From Myxococcota bacterium (GTDB lineage Bacteria; Myxococcota_A; Polyangia; HGW-17), in assembly GCA_018821305.1 (NCBI GenBank), contig JAHJMN010000105.1, forward strand, positions 1 through 64,000: a stretch of 64,000 nt of DNA, read 5' to 3'. This document shows positions 8,008 to 18,021 of the stretch, piece after piece; the stretch's first letter is position 1, and every line of letters begins with the position of its first letter. The notes below the pieces were generated by a model, which made no database searches, had not been told where the DNA came from, and saw nothing but the letters and a program-made list of their open reading frames with translations. Both the position numbers and the translations under genes were made by a program.

Positions 8008-9030
8008 ATGAAAATAAAATCCGCTGTTTTAGGCGCAACTGGAAATGTAGGCCAGAATTTTATAGCAATGCTTTCAGCACATCCATGGTTTGAAATTGAT
8101 GCTCTTTATGCTTCAAAAGATCGTGATGTTTATGATTCCCCCTGGATGTCTCCTTTGGATATACCAGACAATATTAATACCTTGACGATAAAAAAATTGG
8201 ATGTTAAGAATATTATTGATCGTGGTATCAAAATTGTTTTTTCTGCTCTTCCTTCCAAAATTGCCGGAGAAATAGAGTCTGAGCTTCAAGCTAACGGAAT
8301 TGCAGTCTTCACAAATGCATCTCCTCACCGGATGAGTGAAAATGTTCCTATTATTATTCCAGAGATCAACTCCGAACATATAAATATTGTTCCTCAAGGA
8401 ATGGCTCCTCTTATTGCCAATTCAAACTGTACTACCTCAGGCCTCGTTCTTTCCCTTGCCCCAATAGCAGATCTTGGAATTGAGAGAGTTATTGTAAGCA
8501 CATATCAGAGCCTGTCAGGTGCAGGCTATCCTGGTGTACCTTCTCTTGATATTGTTAATAACATCCTTCCTTTTATAAAGGATGAAGAGATAAAAATTGA
8601 AAGAGAAACCAAAAAGATCCTGGGAAAATTTGCTGGAAACTCAATTATGCCTCATAGCATGGAAGTAAACGCCTCTACATTCCGTGTTGCAGTAACTCAT
8701 GGTCATATGGAAAGTGTTTTTGTAGATTTAAGTCAAGTCCCTGATATTAATGATATATATGCGCGTTTCTCAGAATATCGTGGTGATCTTATTGCTAGAG
8801 AACTTCCATCGTCGCCAGATAAACCTATAATTTTGCACTCAAACCCCATGCGGCCTCAACCTAAGTTGGATGTAATGGCTGGACGTGGTATGTCCGTGAG
8901 TATAGGTAGTGTTAAAATAAAAAATCGTACTTTATCATTTAAACTTCTTGTAAATAACGTTATCCGTGGGGCCGCCGGGGGAAGCGTCCAGAACGCTGAA
9001 CTGGCATATAAAGCAGGTATAATAAAGTAA
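8008..9030 (+). CDS. asd: aspartate-semialdehyde dehydrogenase, archaeal/fungal type
   Basis: Reduces aspartyl phosphate to aspartate semialdehyde with NADPH, the branch point to lysine, diaminopimelate, threonine and methionine. The 340-residue product has the NADP-binding GATGNVG at 9-15 and the catalytic cysteine in SNCTTSG (Cys141). [13 protein letters not shown] and the [16 protein letters not shown] segment are diagnostic of the archaeal/yeast branch rather than the enterobacterial one. Its stop overlaps the start of lysC (TAATG), so the first two steps of the pathway are translationally coupled. Confidence 0.93.
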   Translation: MKIKSAVLGATGNVGQNFIAMLSAHPWFEIDALYASKDRDVYDSPWMSPLDIPDNINTLTIKKLDVKNIIDRGIKIVFSALPSKIAGEIESELQANGIAVFTNASPHRMSENVPIIIPEINSEHINIVPQGMAPLIANSNCTTSGLVLSLAPIADLGIERVIVSTYQSLSGAGYPGVPSLDIVNNILPFIKDEEIKIERETKKILGKFAGNSIMPHSMEVNASTFRVAVTHGHMESVFVDLSQVPDINDIYARFSEYRGDLIARELPSSPDKPIILHSNPMRPQPKLDVMAGRGMSVSIGSVKIKNRTLSFKLLVNNVIRGAAGGSVQNAELAYKAGIIK

Positions 9031-10178
9031 TGTCAATAAATACTGTGGTAATGAAGTTTGGGGGATCATCACTTGCAGATACAGAAAAAGTGCGCTTTGT
9101 TGCTCAAAAAATTGCGAACAGGCATAACGCTGGTGATCGTGTGGTAGCTGTTGTAAGTGCACAAGGGAAAACTACCGACCAACTTATGAAAATGGCCGGA
9201 GAAATATCACCAAATCCGCATAAAAGAGAACTGGACATGCTGCTTACTGCGGGAGAACGTATTTCTATGGCGTTACTGGCAATGGCTATAAAGGATCTTG
9301 GTGTTAATGCGATCTCTTTCACGGGATCTCAGTGCGGCATTATAACAAATGATAATCATTTTAATGCTAAAATTCTAGAAGTACGTCCTTATCGTGTTTA
9401 TGATGAACTTGAAAAAGGGCAGGTTGTAATTGTAGCAGGCTTCCAGGGTGTATCATATAAAAAAGAAATAACAACGCTGGGTCGGGGTGGTTCAGACACT
9501 ACAGCGGTGGCCCTCGCTGCAGCACTAAATGCTTCAACATGTGAGATTTACAGTGATGTTGATGGTGTTTATACTGCGGATCCAAGATTAGTAGATCCGT
9601 TCCGGTTAGTTGAACTTGGCTATGACGAGATGATGGAAATGGCCTACAGAGGAGCCAAGGTACTCAATTATCACGCTGTCGAATTTGCACGTAGAAGCAA
9701 TATTGCAATTTATGCAAGAAGTACTTATGGAGGAAACGAAACCGTAGTAAGAGATTCAACTCCACCAAACGGTGTTACTGCAATTTCCTCCATACCAAAT
9801 TTAGGCACAATTAGAATTTTTTCTTTTGAAGACATTGATAAGTCTTTTCAATTATTAAAATCTCTTGATATTTCGCCAAAATATACTGTTTTTAGTAAAA
9901 ATTCAGGTTTTGTTTTTATAGATACAACATTTTACCCCGATTGGAACCATCACCAAATTAATTTTTCAGATACTTCTACCTGCAGTGCAGTAAGTATTAT
10001 CGGAACAGCCTCCAGTGCCTCAGATATTCTAATTCCAGCCCTTGAAATTATCCAAAACAATGGAGATCAAGTGCTTTGTGTAGAAACGGGGCACTCCCAT
10101 ATGACTTTTTACCTGGATTTCCCGGACCCTTCCCGCTACATAAAACTTTTTCACGAAAAATTTCTTAAGAATCAGTGA
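9030..10178 (+). CDS. lysC: aspartate kinase
   Basis: Phosphorylates aspartate, the first step of the aspartate family pathway. 382 residues with the N-terminal KFGGSS (9-14), the AGERIS segment, the [15 protein letters not shown] nucleotide/substrate loop, and [12 protein letters not shown]. About 130 residues follow the kinase domain, shorter than the usual two-ACT regulatory half. Feedback control may therefore differ, and the ACT part is diverged. Overlaps asd by one base; ends 10 nt from a convergent gene without an obvious terminator. Confidence 0.92.
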   Translation: MSINTVVMKFGGSSLADTEKVRFVAQKIANRHNAGDRVVAVVSAQGKTTDQLMKMAGEISPNPHKRELDMLLTAGERISMALLAMAIKDLGVNAISFTGSQCGIITNDNHFNAKILEVRPYRVYDELEKGQVVIVAGFQGVSYKKEITTLGRGGSDTTAVALAAALNASTCEIYSDVDGVYTADPRLVDPFRLVELGYDEMMEMAYRGAKVLNYHAVEFARRSNIAIYARSTYGGNETVVRDSTPPNGVTAISSIPNLGTIRIFSFEDIDKSFQLLKSLDISPKYTVFSKNSGFVFIDTTFYPDWNHHQINFSDTSTCSAVSIIGTASSASDILIPALEIIQNNGDQVLCVETGHSHMTFYLDFPDPSRYIKLFHEKFLKNQ

Positions 10179-10188
10179 TTTATCACTA

Positions 10189-11481
10189 TTACCGAATGGA
10201 TAAAAGTACAGATTTAAAACAAGTAAAAACAAATGCTCTTACAAAATCATAGCCATCATTATCCCAGGGCACTCTTAATACAGCATTTCCATCAGTAAAA
10301 GGTGATGGAACATTATTAAGTCCCTGAGTAGCAGCCTCGACAGTAATCATTGAAGGTAGATAAAAAATTCGAAACTCCAGGTTGGCCTTAACAAAACCGG
10401 GGATTCGTCTTTTTGAAGAAATATTGATTTTAATTATCCGGAAAGAACCATGGTATGTGTCTTTCTTCTCAATATCTTCAACTTTTATCTGCAAAATCCC
10501 TGGCGAAGACATGGTCACGCATTCGGAGAGCTCAGTTGCAAGTCGCTTTGCAACAGCTTCTGTGACCATTACTGTTTCAAGTGATCGATTATTTTCATCT
10601 CCTGATACAATTTCCATGACTGTGTCCAAATCGGAAATTGTACGAGCCAGATCATGTTGATTTGTTGCTGTAAGTTCATAATACAGTTTCGAAAGATAAC
10701 TTATTATATTTTGTCTAGCTGTTCCGATTTTATCAATACTTAGAAGATCATCAAGCAGTCTGGAACGATAGTCTTCGTTTATATTAGCAGGTTCTAAAGA
10801 ATTTTCCGTAACCCGTACAATTGGAACAGGAGTTTTTTCCGCAGGAATTGCTTTTGATTTTCGCTTCCCAGCTAAAGATATTACTGCTTCTTTTGCGGGA
10901 TCTAATTTATGAAGGCCACTATCGTATTTTTTGTTTTCAGGTTTTTTTCCAGAAGGAATTTCTATCGGTTTTGATGTCTTCATACGCCCAATTTTTTCAA
11001 TTCCAATATCAAAAACTTCTTCTACCATATCCTCAGAAACGCTGATATCCCTGCCTTCAGAAACAACTTCAACAAGATCTGATGAAGAAATAGGAATTTC
11101 TCCATCTATATTGGTGTCAGATGTGAGTAAATTTGCTTTTGTTTTTTCAAATAATGACTCAGTCTCTGCCAATAAACTATAAAAATATTCTTTTGGGGCA
11201 AGACTTGTTTCACCATTCATTGCTTTTCTTAAGGATGAAAACAGTTCTACGAATGATACTAACCCGGAAATAACAGCCCTGGGAGTTTTTCCGGGTTTTT
11301 TCTTAAGTACGGCTAAATAATCAGATGAAAAAACTTGTTCAAATTCTTCCTCAAATTTAAGCCATTTTTCCGTGATGAAAACTTCCATAAAATTATCCTG
11401 ACGGGATAATGTTTTCAGATCAGACTTCCATTGTTTCATTAACTCTGCAACTTCACTGAGAAATTTAGCATTTTGAGGCAT
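10189..11481 (-). CDS. unknown protein encoded with an MMPL transporter
   Basis: 430 residues, not recognised. No signal peptide or membrane helix. The first 110 residues are helical and charged, 120-240 are low-complexity (Ser/Glu/Lys/Pro-rich), and the last 200 form a mixed domain ending in beta-rich segments (GSFRIIKINISSKRR, NLEFRIFYLPSMITVEA). It directly follows the transporter gene (adjacent, no gap) in the guaA operon, so a role linked to that transporter is a reasonable inference, not shown. The opposite-strand lysC converges on its 3' end. Confidence 0.7.
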   Translation of the reverse strand: MPQNAKFLSEVAELMKQWKSDLKTLSRQDNFMEVFITEKWLKFEEEFEQVFSSDYLAVLKKKPGKTPRAVISGLVSFVELFSSLRKAMNGETSLAPKEYFYSLLAETESLFEKTKANLLTSDTNIDGEIPISSSDLVEVVSEGRDISVSEDMVEEVFDIGIEKIGRMKTSKPIEIPSGKKPENKKYDSGLHKLDPAKEAVISLAGKRKSKAIPAEKTPVPIVRVTENSLEPANINEDYRSRLLDDLLSIDKIGTARQNIISYLSKLYYELTATNQHDLARTISDLDTVMEIVSGDENNRSLETVMVTEAVAKRLATELSECVTMSSPGILQIKVEDIEKKDTYHGSFRIIKINISSKRRIPGFVKANLEFRIFYLPSMITVEAATQGLNNVPSPFTDGNAVLRVPWDNDGYDFVRAFVFTCFKSVLLSIR

Positions 11482-13917
11482 TTATTTTTCTTTCTTATAA
11501 TATCTTAAAATAAAATATCCTGACGGAACGAATATAACCGCACTAATAAGTGTGCACAAAATTCCAATTGTAGCAAGTCTTCCTATAGATCCAAGTCCAC
11601 CATGGGTGGCCATCATCATGCCACTGAATCCCGCCATGGTGGTCAGAGAGGCGACTGCGGCGGCTGTTACCGCACGCTTTAGTGCAATGTAAATATTGAC
11701 ACCATCCTCAGTTAAAGCATGGTAAAGATGCACGGAAGAATCAATCCCGGTCCCAATAATAGTTGATAGTACAACCATATTATAAAGACCCAATTTCTGC
11801 CCGAGAAGGGGCAGAACTGAAGCAAGCCATAAAAGAGCGATAATCAATGGAAAACTAACAATGCAGGCACTTGTAAAAGAACGAAAATCAAAGAGAAGAA
11901 AGAGAAAAACCATGCCGAGGGCAAGAAAAAATATCATTGTGCCTTCTTTTTTAACCGCATCAATAATATCCACCAGGATAAAAGAACTCCCAGAAGCACG
12001 CACTTTTCCGGACTTCTCTGAACCACCTGAAAGCTTTTTAACATCCAGAACCTGATATTTCTTTTTAAACAATCGGCTCTCATGGGCATTCCATGTTTCA
12101 CGGGCTGGATATAGATATATAAATTTTCCAAAATCTCCATTCTTTTCTTTGAATCGTGATAGTATCCAGGGAGGCAAGTGTTTCTCTTCAACTTCCTTTT
12201 CTGGAATATATTTGATCCATTTCTGGAGTTTTTCCTTCATTTTATCATCTGCCCAGGAATGAGCTGATTGTATCTGTTTTCCCGTATTCCTGATAACTTC
12301 TAATTTTTCTTTCTGGTTCTCAGGAATAAACATTGGCAATGCCAGATAATCCCGTAAATCCGGATCTGGAAGTGGTTCAGAAAGAATTTTTTTAAAATAT
12401 GAAGCAGCAATATCACAATCGGATCTTGTTTCGCACAGCATTATAGTTGGAGATGCGTTATCTCCCATGGCTTTACCGTATTTGATTGTCGTTGATGCTC
12501 CTTTGCCTGAAAGACGCCGAAAGTTAGTTTCAAATTCCAGATGTCGAAGACCGGCAAAAACAATTATTATTGTAAAAACAAGTCCTATTGATATTAAAAC
12601 AACGGATTTAACAGGAAATTTTTGAATATATTCTGGTTCTTCTTTTTTATCTACGGGTACTACAGGAAGTATCTTTTCGGAAATAATTGCACCTATGGGA
12701 AAGAAAAAGAAAAAAACAAGCAGAGTTATTATAATACCACCACCAGCAAGTAAACCGAATTCCCAGAATCCCCTGAAAGAACTGAAGTAAAGCAAGAAAA
12801 GTGCGGCAGCTGTAGTCCCTGCGGCCGTAACAAGAGGTCCTCCGGTTTTTAAAAGAGTAATCTCCAGGGCATCAAAAACATCTCGCCCACCCTTTCTTTC
12901 TTCCAGATATCTAGCACACAAATAAACTCCAAAGTCTATGCCCATACCAAGAAGAACTCCTCCGATAAACACTGTAATAATGTTCAGTTGCTTCATTCCA
13001 GTCAGGCTTGTAATACCTAAAGTAATAAGAATTCCAGATAATAGTGGTATAAAAATAAGGGGTAGTGGACGAAAAGATCTGAAAAATATTATTACAATAA
13101 GTGCTACAAGTGCAAAACTGGCGGCAAAGGAAGAGGCGACATCCTTAAGAATGGAGTTATATTCCCTTACACGGTTTTTATATCCACCGCCAACTTCAAT
13201 TTTTAAATCAGCCCCCTCATGCTTTTTCTTTACAGCATCAATAATCTTTTGAGCATCTTTTACTAAATTAGCAGCAAGCTTCATATCAACTGAAATTGCA
13301 TGAGGTTTCCCAATAACCGCAAGAATTTTACCATCTGCACTTGCAAGATAACCCTCAAGTTCATGGGGTCTGGACGGGGTATCTTTTAAATCTGAAGGCA
13401 TAACACCACCGGATTTACCGTCCCGAATAAGTTTCTCCAGTTTCTCCGTTTCCGGGTCCTTTGCGTCTCCGGTAACTAAAAGCCCCATGCTTTTAAGTTT
13501 TTCCCTGCCAAGTACTTTTTTAAGTTGTTTATCTATTTTTTTTAGTCTTACTAAATCATACCATAACAATCCGTTACGCTTGAAAAATTCCAAGTCCAAT
13601 TTTACAACCACTTCACTGAGTTGTGGCATATTCCTCTTCATTAAGCTTGCCGTTTCATCGGCAACCTGCTTATTAAGAAGTGGATCGGAACCCTCAATAG
13701 CTATAATAAGAAAATCCGTGCTTCCAACCCGTTTTCCTGCCTCTCTCGCAGTCTTTACGGACAGGTTTTTTTCCGGCAGAAGCTTATTAAGATTAGTATT
13801 GAGCCCGAGTCTAGTTGTAAAAAAAGCACCAATGGATGTTATTACAATAAAAATAATTAAAAAAAGCCAAGGATTGTTTTGAGCTTTTTTCAGAAATTTA
13901 GAAACAAAAGAAGCCAT
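11482..13917 (-). CDS. RND-superfamily MMPL transporter
   Basis: About 811 residues with the two-fold RND plan: one N-terminal helix, a large periplasmic loop, five to six helices, a second periplasmic loop and a second helix set. The central motif GMGIDFGVYLCARY and its C-terminal counterpart GTGIDSSVHLYHAL carry the membrane Asp expected for proton coupling. Such exporters move lipids or hydrophobic molecules, and HpnN-like hopanoid transporters are relatives; substrate unknown. I prefer ATG 13917, one base after the guaA stop; an in-frame TTG at 13932 would overlap guaA. A protease or TolC partner is not encoded nearby. Confidence 0.85.
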   Translation of the reverse strand: MASFVSKFLKKAQNNPWLFLIIFIVITSIGAFFTTRLGLNTNLNKLLPEKNLSVKTAREAGKRVGSTDFLIIAIEGSDPLLNKQVADETASLMKRNMPQLSEVVVKLDLEFFKRNGLLWYDLVRLKKIDKQLKKVLGREKLKSMGLLVTGDAKDPETEKLEKLIRDGKSGGVMPSDLKDTPSRPHELEGYLASADGKILAVIGKPHAISVDMKLAANLVKDAQKIIDAVKKKHEGADLKIEVGGGYKNRVREYNSILKDVASSFAASFALVALIVIIFFRSFRPLPLIFIPLLSGILITLGITSLTGMKQLNIITVFIGGVLLGMGIDFGVYLCARYLEERKGGRDVFDALEITLLKTGGPLVTAAGTTAAALFLLYFSSFRGFWEFGLLAGGGIIITLLVFFFFFPIGAIISEKILPVVPVDKKEEPEYIQKFPVKSVVLISIGLVFTIIIVFAGLRHLEFETNFRRLSGKGASTTIKYGKAMGDNASPTIMLCETRSDCDIAASYFKKILSEPLPDPDLRDYLALPMFIPENQKEKLEVIRNTGKQIQSAHSWADDKMKEKLQKWIKYIPEKEVEEKHLPPWILSRFKEKNGDFGKFIYLYPARETWNAHESRLFKKKYQVLDVKKLSGGSEKSGKVRASGSSFILVDIIDAVKKEGTMIFFLALGMVFLFLLFDFRSFTSACIVSFPLIIALLWLASVLPLLGQKLGLYNMVVLSTIIGTGIDSSVHLYHALTEDGVNIYIALKRAVTAAAVASLTTMAGFSGMMMATHGGLGSIGRLATIGILCTLISAVIFVPSGYFILRYYKKEK

Positions 13918-13918
13918 T

Positions 13919-15721
13919 TTATTCCCACTCAATTGTCCCCGGAGGTTTAGTTGTCAAATCCAGACATATAATAAAATCCGGATCCAGAATGCTTATCTTA
14001 TCCCTGACAGTTGAATAAAAAACTTCTGGAAGATCCGGCACTGTCGCAGTCATTGCTCGGACTGTCATTACAGGTCTTAAAATAACTAGTTCCGTATCTT
14101 TACCATCAACGGTTACACCGGCTAAAGCAACAGGAAACTGCCAGACATTTCCCGTCAGATTCATTTCATCAAGAGTAGATTGAACCAGATAATCAACTTC
14201 ACGAAGGGATTCAATCCGTCTACTTATCATTTTTGCCTCACGCACACGGACTGTTTTGAAATCTCTTCCTTTATTTATAACAATCCGATTTATTTGTCTT
14301 ACTCTTTTAACAAATTCGGGTACTTTTGACTTGAGTTTTTTCTCGTCAGTAACATTTTTCAAAAGAACAGCATATTCAAAACTTCTTAAATCACCTTTAA
14401 CACCCACCGAAAGAATCCCAGGACAAATTGCTTCACCATCTTCAAGCAAACTATTTAACTGTTCCTCAATCAGGACCATATTCTCACAATCAACTTTTCC
14501 TTCAGATGCCAGCAACCTTACAGCCAGACCGGGGCCGGGAAATGGGTGTCGGTATACCATATCCTCTGGAATACCCATAAATACACCTAATTCTCGCACT
14601 TCTTTTTTATAAAGATCTGCCAGAGGCTCAATTACAAGACCGCTCTTAATCATTTCTTCCATCATAGGAACTCGATTGTGATGAGTCTTGATTACTCTGG
14701 CTCTTTTCGGTCCACCACTTTCAACGGTGTCAGGATAAATGGTACCCTGTGCTAAAAGAGCATCTTTTACGTTAAGATTTTCCATCTCTTCCTGACATAT
14801 TTTTACAAAAAGCTCTCCAATGATCCTTCTTTTTTCCTCAGGATTTACAATACTTACAAGTGCTTCAGTGAATTCAATTGTTGCATCACGAAAATGAAAA
14901 TTTTTTCCTGCTTCTTGACTAAAATATTTACAGACAGACTCGGATTCAAACTTTCTCATGAAGCCGGTATCCACATGAAGCATGTGAACTTTACCCGGGC
15001 CCAGAGCCTCTATTAAAAGTTTTCCTAAAACAGTGGAATCAACACCGCCACTTACAAGTGCAAAAACAGATTTATCACCAGTTTTTTGTCTTATATCATT
15101 AATTTTTCGAGGAAAATAGTTTTCAGTTTTCCATTCGGGTTTTAGGTTACAGATAAGGGAAGCAAAATTATCCAGCATTTTTTCACCGAAAATTGAGTCA
15201 TCAACTTCGGGATGAAATTGGAATCCATATCGTTTCTTTTCTTCCCAGGCAATAGCAGCAAATCGATGAACAGGAGAATTTCCGTAGTAACTCTCACCAA
15301 TTTCGGAAAATTCATCCGATATCTCGACCACAGTATCCCCGTGGCTCATGAAGACAATGCTCTCTTCAGGAATACCATGAAAAATGGGACTTTTTCCTTT
15401 TATTCTTAATACGGCCGGACCAAACTCTTCCAGTCCATGAATAACCCTACCGCCATAGTGCTTGGCAATTTCCTGATGACCAAAACAGAAACCGAGTATG
15501 GGTACATTTCTTTCGAGAAGTTGAAATAGTGGTCCCTCATCCTCATCTGAACTGGAGAGGGCGGGACTTCCACTCAGAATTATTCCTGCATATTCTTCAG
15601 TAATATCATCTTCCGGATCACATATTTCTGAATAATATCCTAAGGATCTTAATTTGGCTGCGATCAAATGAGCGTACTGCCCCCCCAGATCCATTACTGC
15701 AATAATCTCTGAATTTTTCAT
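13919..15721 (-). CDS. guaA: GMP synthase (glutamine-hydrolysing), long form
   Basis: Amidates XMP to GMP. The glutaminase domain has the nucleophile in LGFCFGHQ (Cys79) and its partners in FQFHPEVD (His170, Glu172). The ATP-pyrophosphatase loop is SGGVDST at about 224-230, and the C-terminus ends in the hallmark KPPGTIEWE. At 600 residues it is about 75 longer than typical bacterial GuaA. The extra length lies in the dimerisation region, where a GVKGDLRSFEY strand block is followed by a second, related block, as in animal GMP synthases. GGGGAAATC precedes the ATG. First gene of the guaA-MMPL-unknown operon. Confidence 0.93.
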   Translation of the reverse strand: MKNSEIIAVMDLGGQYAHLIAAKLRSLGYYSEICDPEDDITEEYAGIILSGSPALSSSDEDEGPLFQLLERNVPILGFCFGHQEIAKHYGGRVIHGLEEFGPAVLRIKGKSPIFHGIPEESIVFMSHGDTVVEISDEFSEIGESYYGNSPVHRFAAIAWEEKKRYGFQFHPEVDDSIFGEKMLDNFASLICNLKPEWKTENYFPRKINDIRQKTGDKSVFALVSGGVDSTVLGKLLIEALGPGKVHMLHVDTGFMRKFESESVCKYFSQEAGKNFHFRDATIEFTEALVSIVNPEEKRRIIGELFVKICQEEMENLNVKDALLAQGTIYPDTVESGGPKRARVIKTHHNRVPMMEEMIKSGLVIEPLADLYKKEVRELGVFMGIPEDMVYRHPFPGPGLAVRLLASEGKVDCENMVLIEEQLNSLLEDGEAICPGILSVGVKGDLRSFEYAVLLKNVTDEKKLKSKVPEFVKRVRQINRIVINKGRDFKTVRVREAKMISRRIESLREVDYLVQSTLDEMNLTGNVWQFPVALAGVTVDGKDTELVILRPVMTVRAMTATVPDLPEVFYSTVRDKISILDPDFIICLDLTTKPPGTIEWE

Positions 15722-16147
15722 GATTTCCCCAGTGACACTTTTTTTAGTGCCGAATCAATTAGACTGCTTTCGGGTTTAAAGAATATAAAATAAATTACGA
15801 CCATCGTGAAATTCAATTATATCAGCAAAAATTCAACACGCCTGTTTTAACCGAGATCGGTTTTATTGAGTAAATTTAAAAATGTATCTGAAAAGCATTT
15901 TGCACAGTTTCAGTCCATGGCCGGGGGAACTATATCAGTTTAAACTGAAGGAATAAAGTCCAATAAGAATTCAAGCCGGATGATTTTCTATCAACCTTTA
16001 TTTCCAAATAGTTCGTGGTCCCGAAATTTGCCTGACAAATAACAGGATGTGAGCTGTTTTTTTAAAACCCTAAAATTTTGAATTTCAGTATAGAGACTAA
16101 GTTGCTGTATTTTTGCAATTTATTTAAAATCCTGTTATTTAGTTTTT
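15722..16147. other. 426-bp divergent intergenic region
   Basis: No gene seen. It holds a short palindrome AACCGAGATCGGTT (about 15848), CAGTTTAAACTG (about 15937) and a heavily diverged miniature-element copy. It must contain the promoters of guaA (left) and the SpoIID-like gene (right), but I cannot pick convincing -35/-10 pairs. Confidence 0.4.
16011..16097 (+). repeat. degenerate miniature element
   Basis: Begins GTTCGTGGTCCCGAAATT and ends TTTCAGTATAGAGAC: both termini resemble the family but with several substitutions, and the flanks (CAAATA, TAAGTT) are not repeated. Probably an old, deleted copy. Confidence 0.45.
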
Positions 16148-17677
16148 ATGAAAAAACTGATTTCCTTTATCTTTATATTCATTGTCTTTTTTTCCATACC
16201 CTCAGCAAGAGGTTCCGATACTCTTTTTGAAAATCTTTATCAAAAAAAGTTTACTCTTGATGGAAAAAATATTCCTCTTGTTTCAATAGGCTTGTTTACG
16301 GGTATATCCAGTGTCAGAATTTCCTCGGAAAAAGGGCTTGAAATTGGGACATCTACTATCGGTGGAATTCGTTTATCCGTTGACAAAGAAATTCTTTTGC
16401 AACTGACTCACGGAAAAAAGGGTGAAATTGAATTCTGGATTGCCCTTGAAGACATGCCTCTAACTGATTGGTCTGAAAGTAAAAAGTATAGTTATAAAGT
16501 AAAGATGATTGAGCATGGATATCTTATTGCCATGAAAGGAAAAATGCTAGATACCAGACGTGCACTCCCAAGTATTGGTCCATTTAAAAGTCGTGAAGAA
16601 GCAAGGAAAAAACTGGAAGTCATTTCGAAAAAATGGGAGCGAGCTTATATACACAGCAAACTTAAAACACTACCTGAAGGCCATTTTACAGCCAGACCTG
16701 TTAATAATACATTTTCCTTGAAATATGCCACTGCTCTGGCTTTTTTTCCTGGAAAAACGGGTCGACTGACTGTTAGAAGCGGAAATGAAACAATTATTGT
16801 CTCAGGGACAGTAATTGTCACACTCGACAGCGATGGAAAACTTGCGGTTATTAATGAACTTCCTGTTGAAACTTATCTGGAAGGTATTCTTCCATCAGAA
16901 ATGTGGCCATCTGCTCCGATGGAGGCCCTGAAGGCACAGGCAATTGCTGCCCGTGGTCAAGTTCTTGCGAAAATGGGCACGAGACATATGACGGATCCAT
17001 TTCACCTTTGCCGTAAAGTCCATTGTCAAGCTTATGGAGGAAAACTACACGCATCAACGTCTGCTGCATGTAGAGCAACTGCAGGACTTGTACTTTTCGA
17101 AACCCAATCCACCGTTGTAGATACTGTTTATCACTCTTCCTGTGGAGGTCACACGGAAAATAATGAAAATGCCTGGGGTGGGATACCTAAAAAAACGCTT
17201 CGTGGTCGCTCAGATCTACTGTCTGGAAAATTACCAAAGTTCTGGTCTCATCATGTTACCAGACCACAGTCAGCCTGGTGCAAAAAAGGGAATCCTTCAT
17301 TTCGCTGGAAATCCACGATATCTCTCAAGGATCTGGCTCGAAACCTCTCCACTATTGGATTTAATAGAACTATAACCAGAATTGAAGTGATCAAGCGAGG
17401 CATATCAGGACGGATCACTGCCCTCAGAGTCTTTTCCGGGAAAAAATCAACAGAGATAAAAGGTGAGCTTGTTATAAGAAAACTGTTTGGTAATTTAAAA
17501 TCAAGTATGTTTATTCACCGATTTACCCCAACCGAAATTGAGTTTACCGGGGCTGGATTCGGTCACGGTGTAGGAATGTGTCAATGGGGAGCAATCAATA
17601 GAGCAAAAGCCGGACAAAATTATAAAACCATTCTCTCCCATTACTATTATGGCTCAATATTAAAAAAACTTTACTAG
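16148..17677 (+). CDS. SpoIID/LytB-family exported peptidoglycan protein
   Basis: 509 residues with an N-terminal signal (1-22). The first ~200 residues include a SPOR-like stretch (IGPFKSREEARKKLEVI). The C-terminal half is a clear SpoIID domain: LPVETYLEGILPSEM, ALKAQAIAARGQVLAKM, a YHSSCGGHTENNENAWGG block and the terminal GAGFGHGVGMCQWGA. Proven SpoIID proteins are lytic transglycosylases acting on denuded glycan; amidase enhancers share the fold. In a Gram-negative setting it likely acts on septal or vegetative wall. Its 3' end overlaps that of the convergent cupin gene by 4 nt. Confidence 0.85.
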   Translation: MKKLISFIFIFIVFFSIPSARGSDTLFENLYQKKFTLDGKNIPLVSIGLFTGISSVRISSEKGLEIGTSTIGGIRLSVDKEILLQLTHGKKGEIEFWIALEDMPLTDWSESKKYSYKVKMIEHGYLIAMKGKMLDTRRALPSIGPFKSREEARKKLEVISKKWERAYIHSKLKTLPEGHFTARPVNNTFSLKYATALAFFPGKTGRLTVRSGNETIIVSGTVIVTLDSDGKLAVINELPVETYLEGILPSEMWPSAPMEALKAQAIAARGQVLAKMGTRHMTDPFHLCRKVHCQAYGGKLHASTSAACRATAGLVLFETQSTVVDTVYHSSCGGHTENNENAWGGIPKKTLRGRSDLLSGKLPKFWSHHVTRPQSAWCKKGNPSFRWKSTISLKDLARNLSTIGFNRTITRIEVIKRGISGRITALRVFSGKKSTEIKGELVIRKLFGNLKSSMFIHRFTPTEIEFTGAGFGHGVGMCQWGAINRAKAGQNYKTILSHYYYGSILKKLY

Positions 17678-18021
17678 TTTTCTTTATAGTAAATACAGAG
17701 CCACACCGTTTTTCGACCTGAAGCGGTTTTGTTTACTCTATGTTTTGCATGAGCAGGTATATTTAAAAATTGTCCTTTAGACAATTGATAAGTCTTTCCA
17801 TTATCAAATTCAACTTCACCTTCACCTTCAATAACAAAAACCAATTCACCTCGTTCATTATCATACCAGAAGCCTTCCGGTGAAGGTTGCCCGTAACTTA
17901 CAATTCTCTCAATTAAAACATCAGTCGTGGATATAAAATCTGTCAAAAACTCTGTATCAAAAGATTCTGGAACGCCATCCAGAAAATTTCCCGATTGAAT
18001 CATACCTATTTTACAGAACAT
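17674..18021 (-). CDS. small cupin-domain protein
   Basis: 115 residues, a single cupin barrel. Motif 1 is partly kept (GFWYDNERGELVFVIEGEGEV, no GX5HXH histidine pair but Glu present), while motif 2 (GQFLNIPAHAKHRV) carries the metal-binding His. Such small cupins are often uncharacterised isomerase- or sensor-like proteins. The start at 18021 overlaps the end of the protease gene by 16 nt; an internal ATG at 18003 is possible. Coupled expression with the protease is likely. Confidence 0.75.
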   Translation of the reverse strand: MFCKIGMIQSGNFLDGVPESFDTEFLTDFISTTDVLIERIVSYGQPSPEGFWYDNERGELVFVIEGEGEVEFDNGKTYQLSKGQFLNIPAHAKHRVNKTASGRKTVWLCIYYKEN

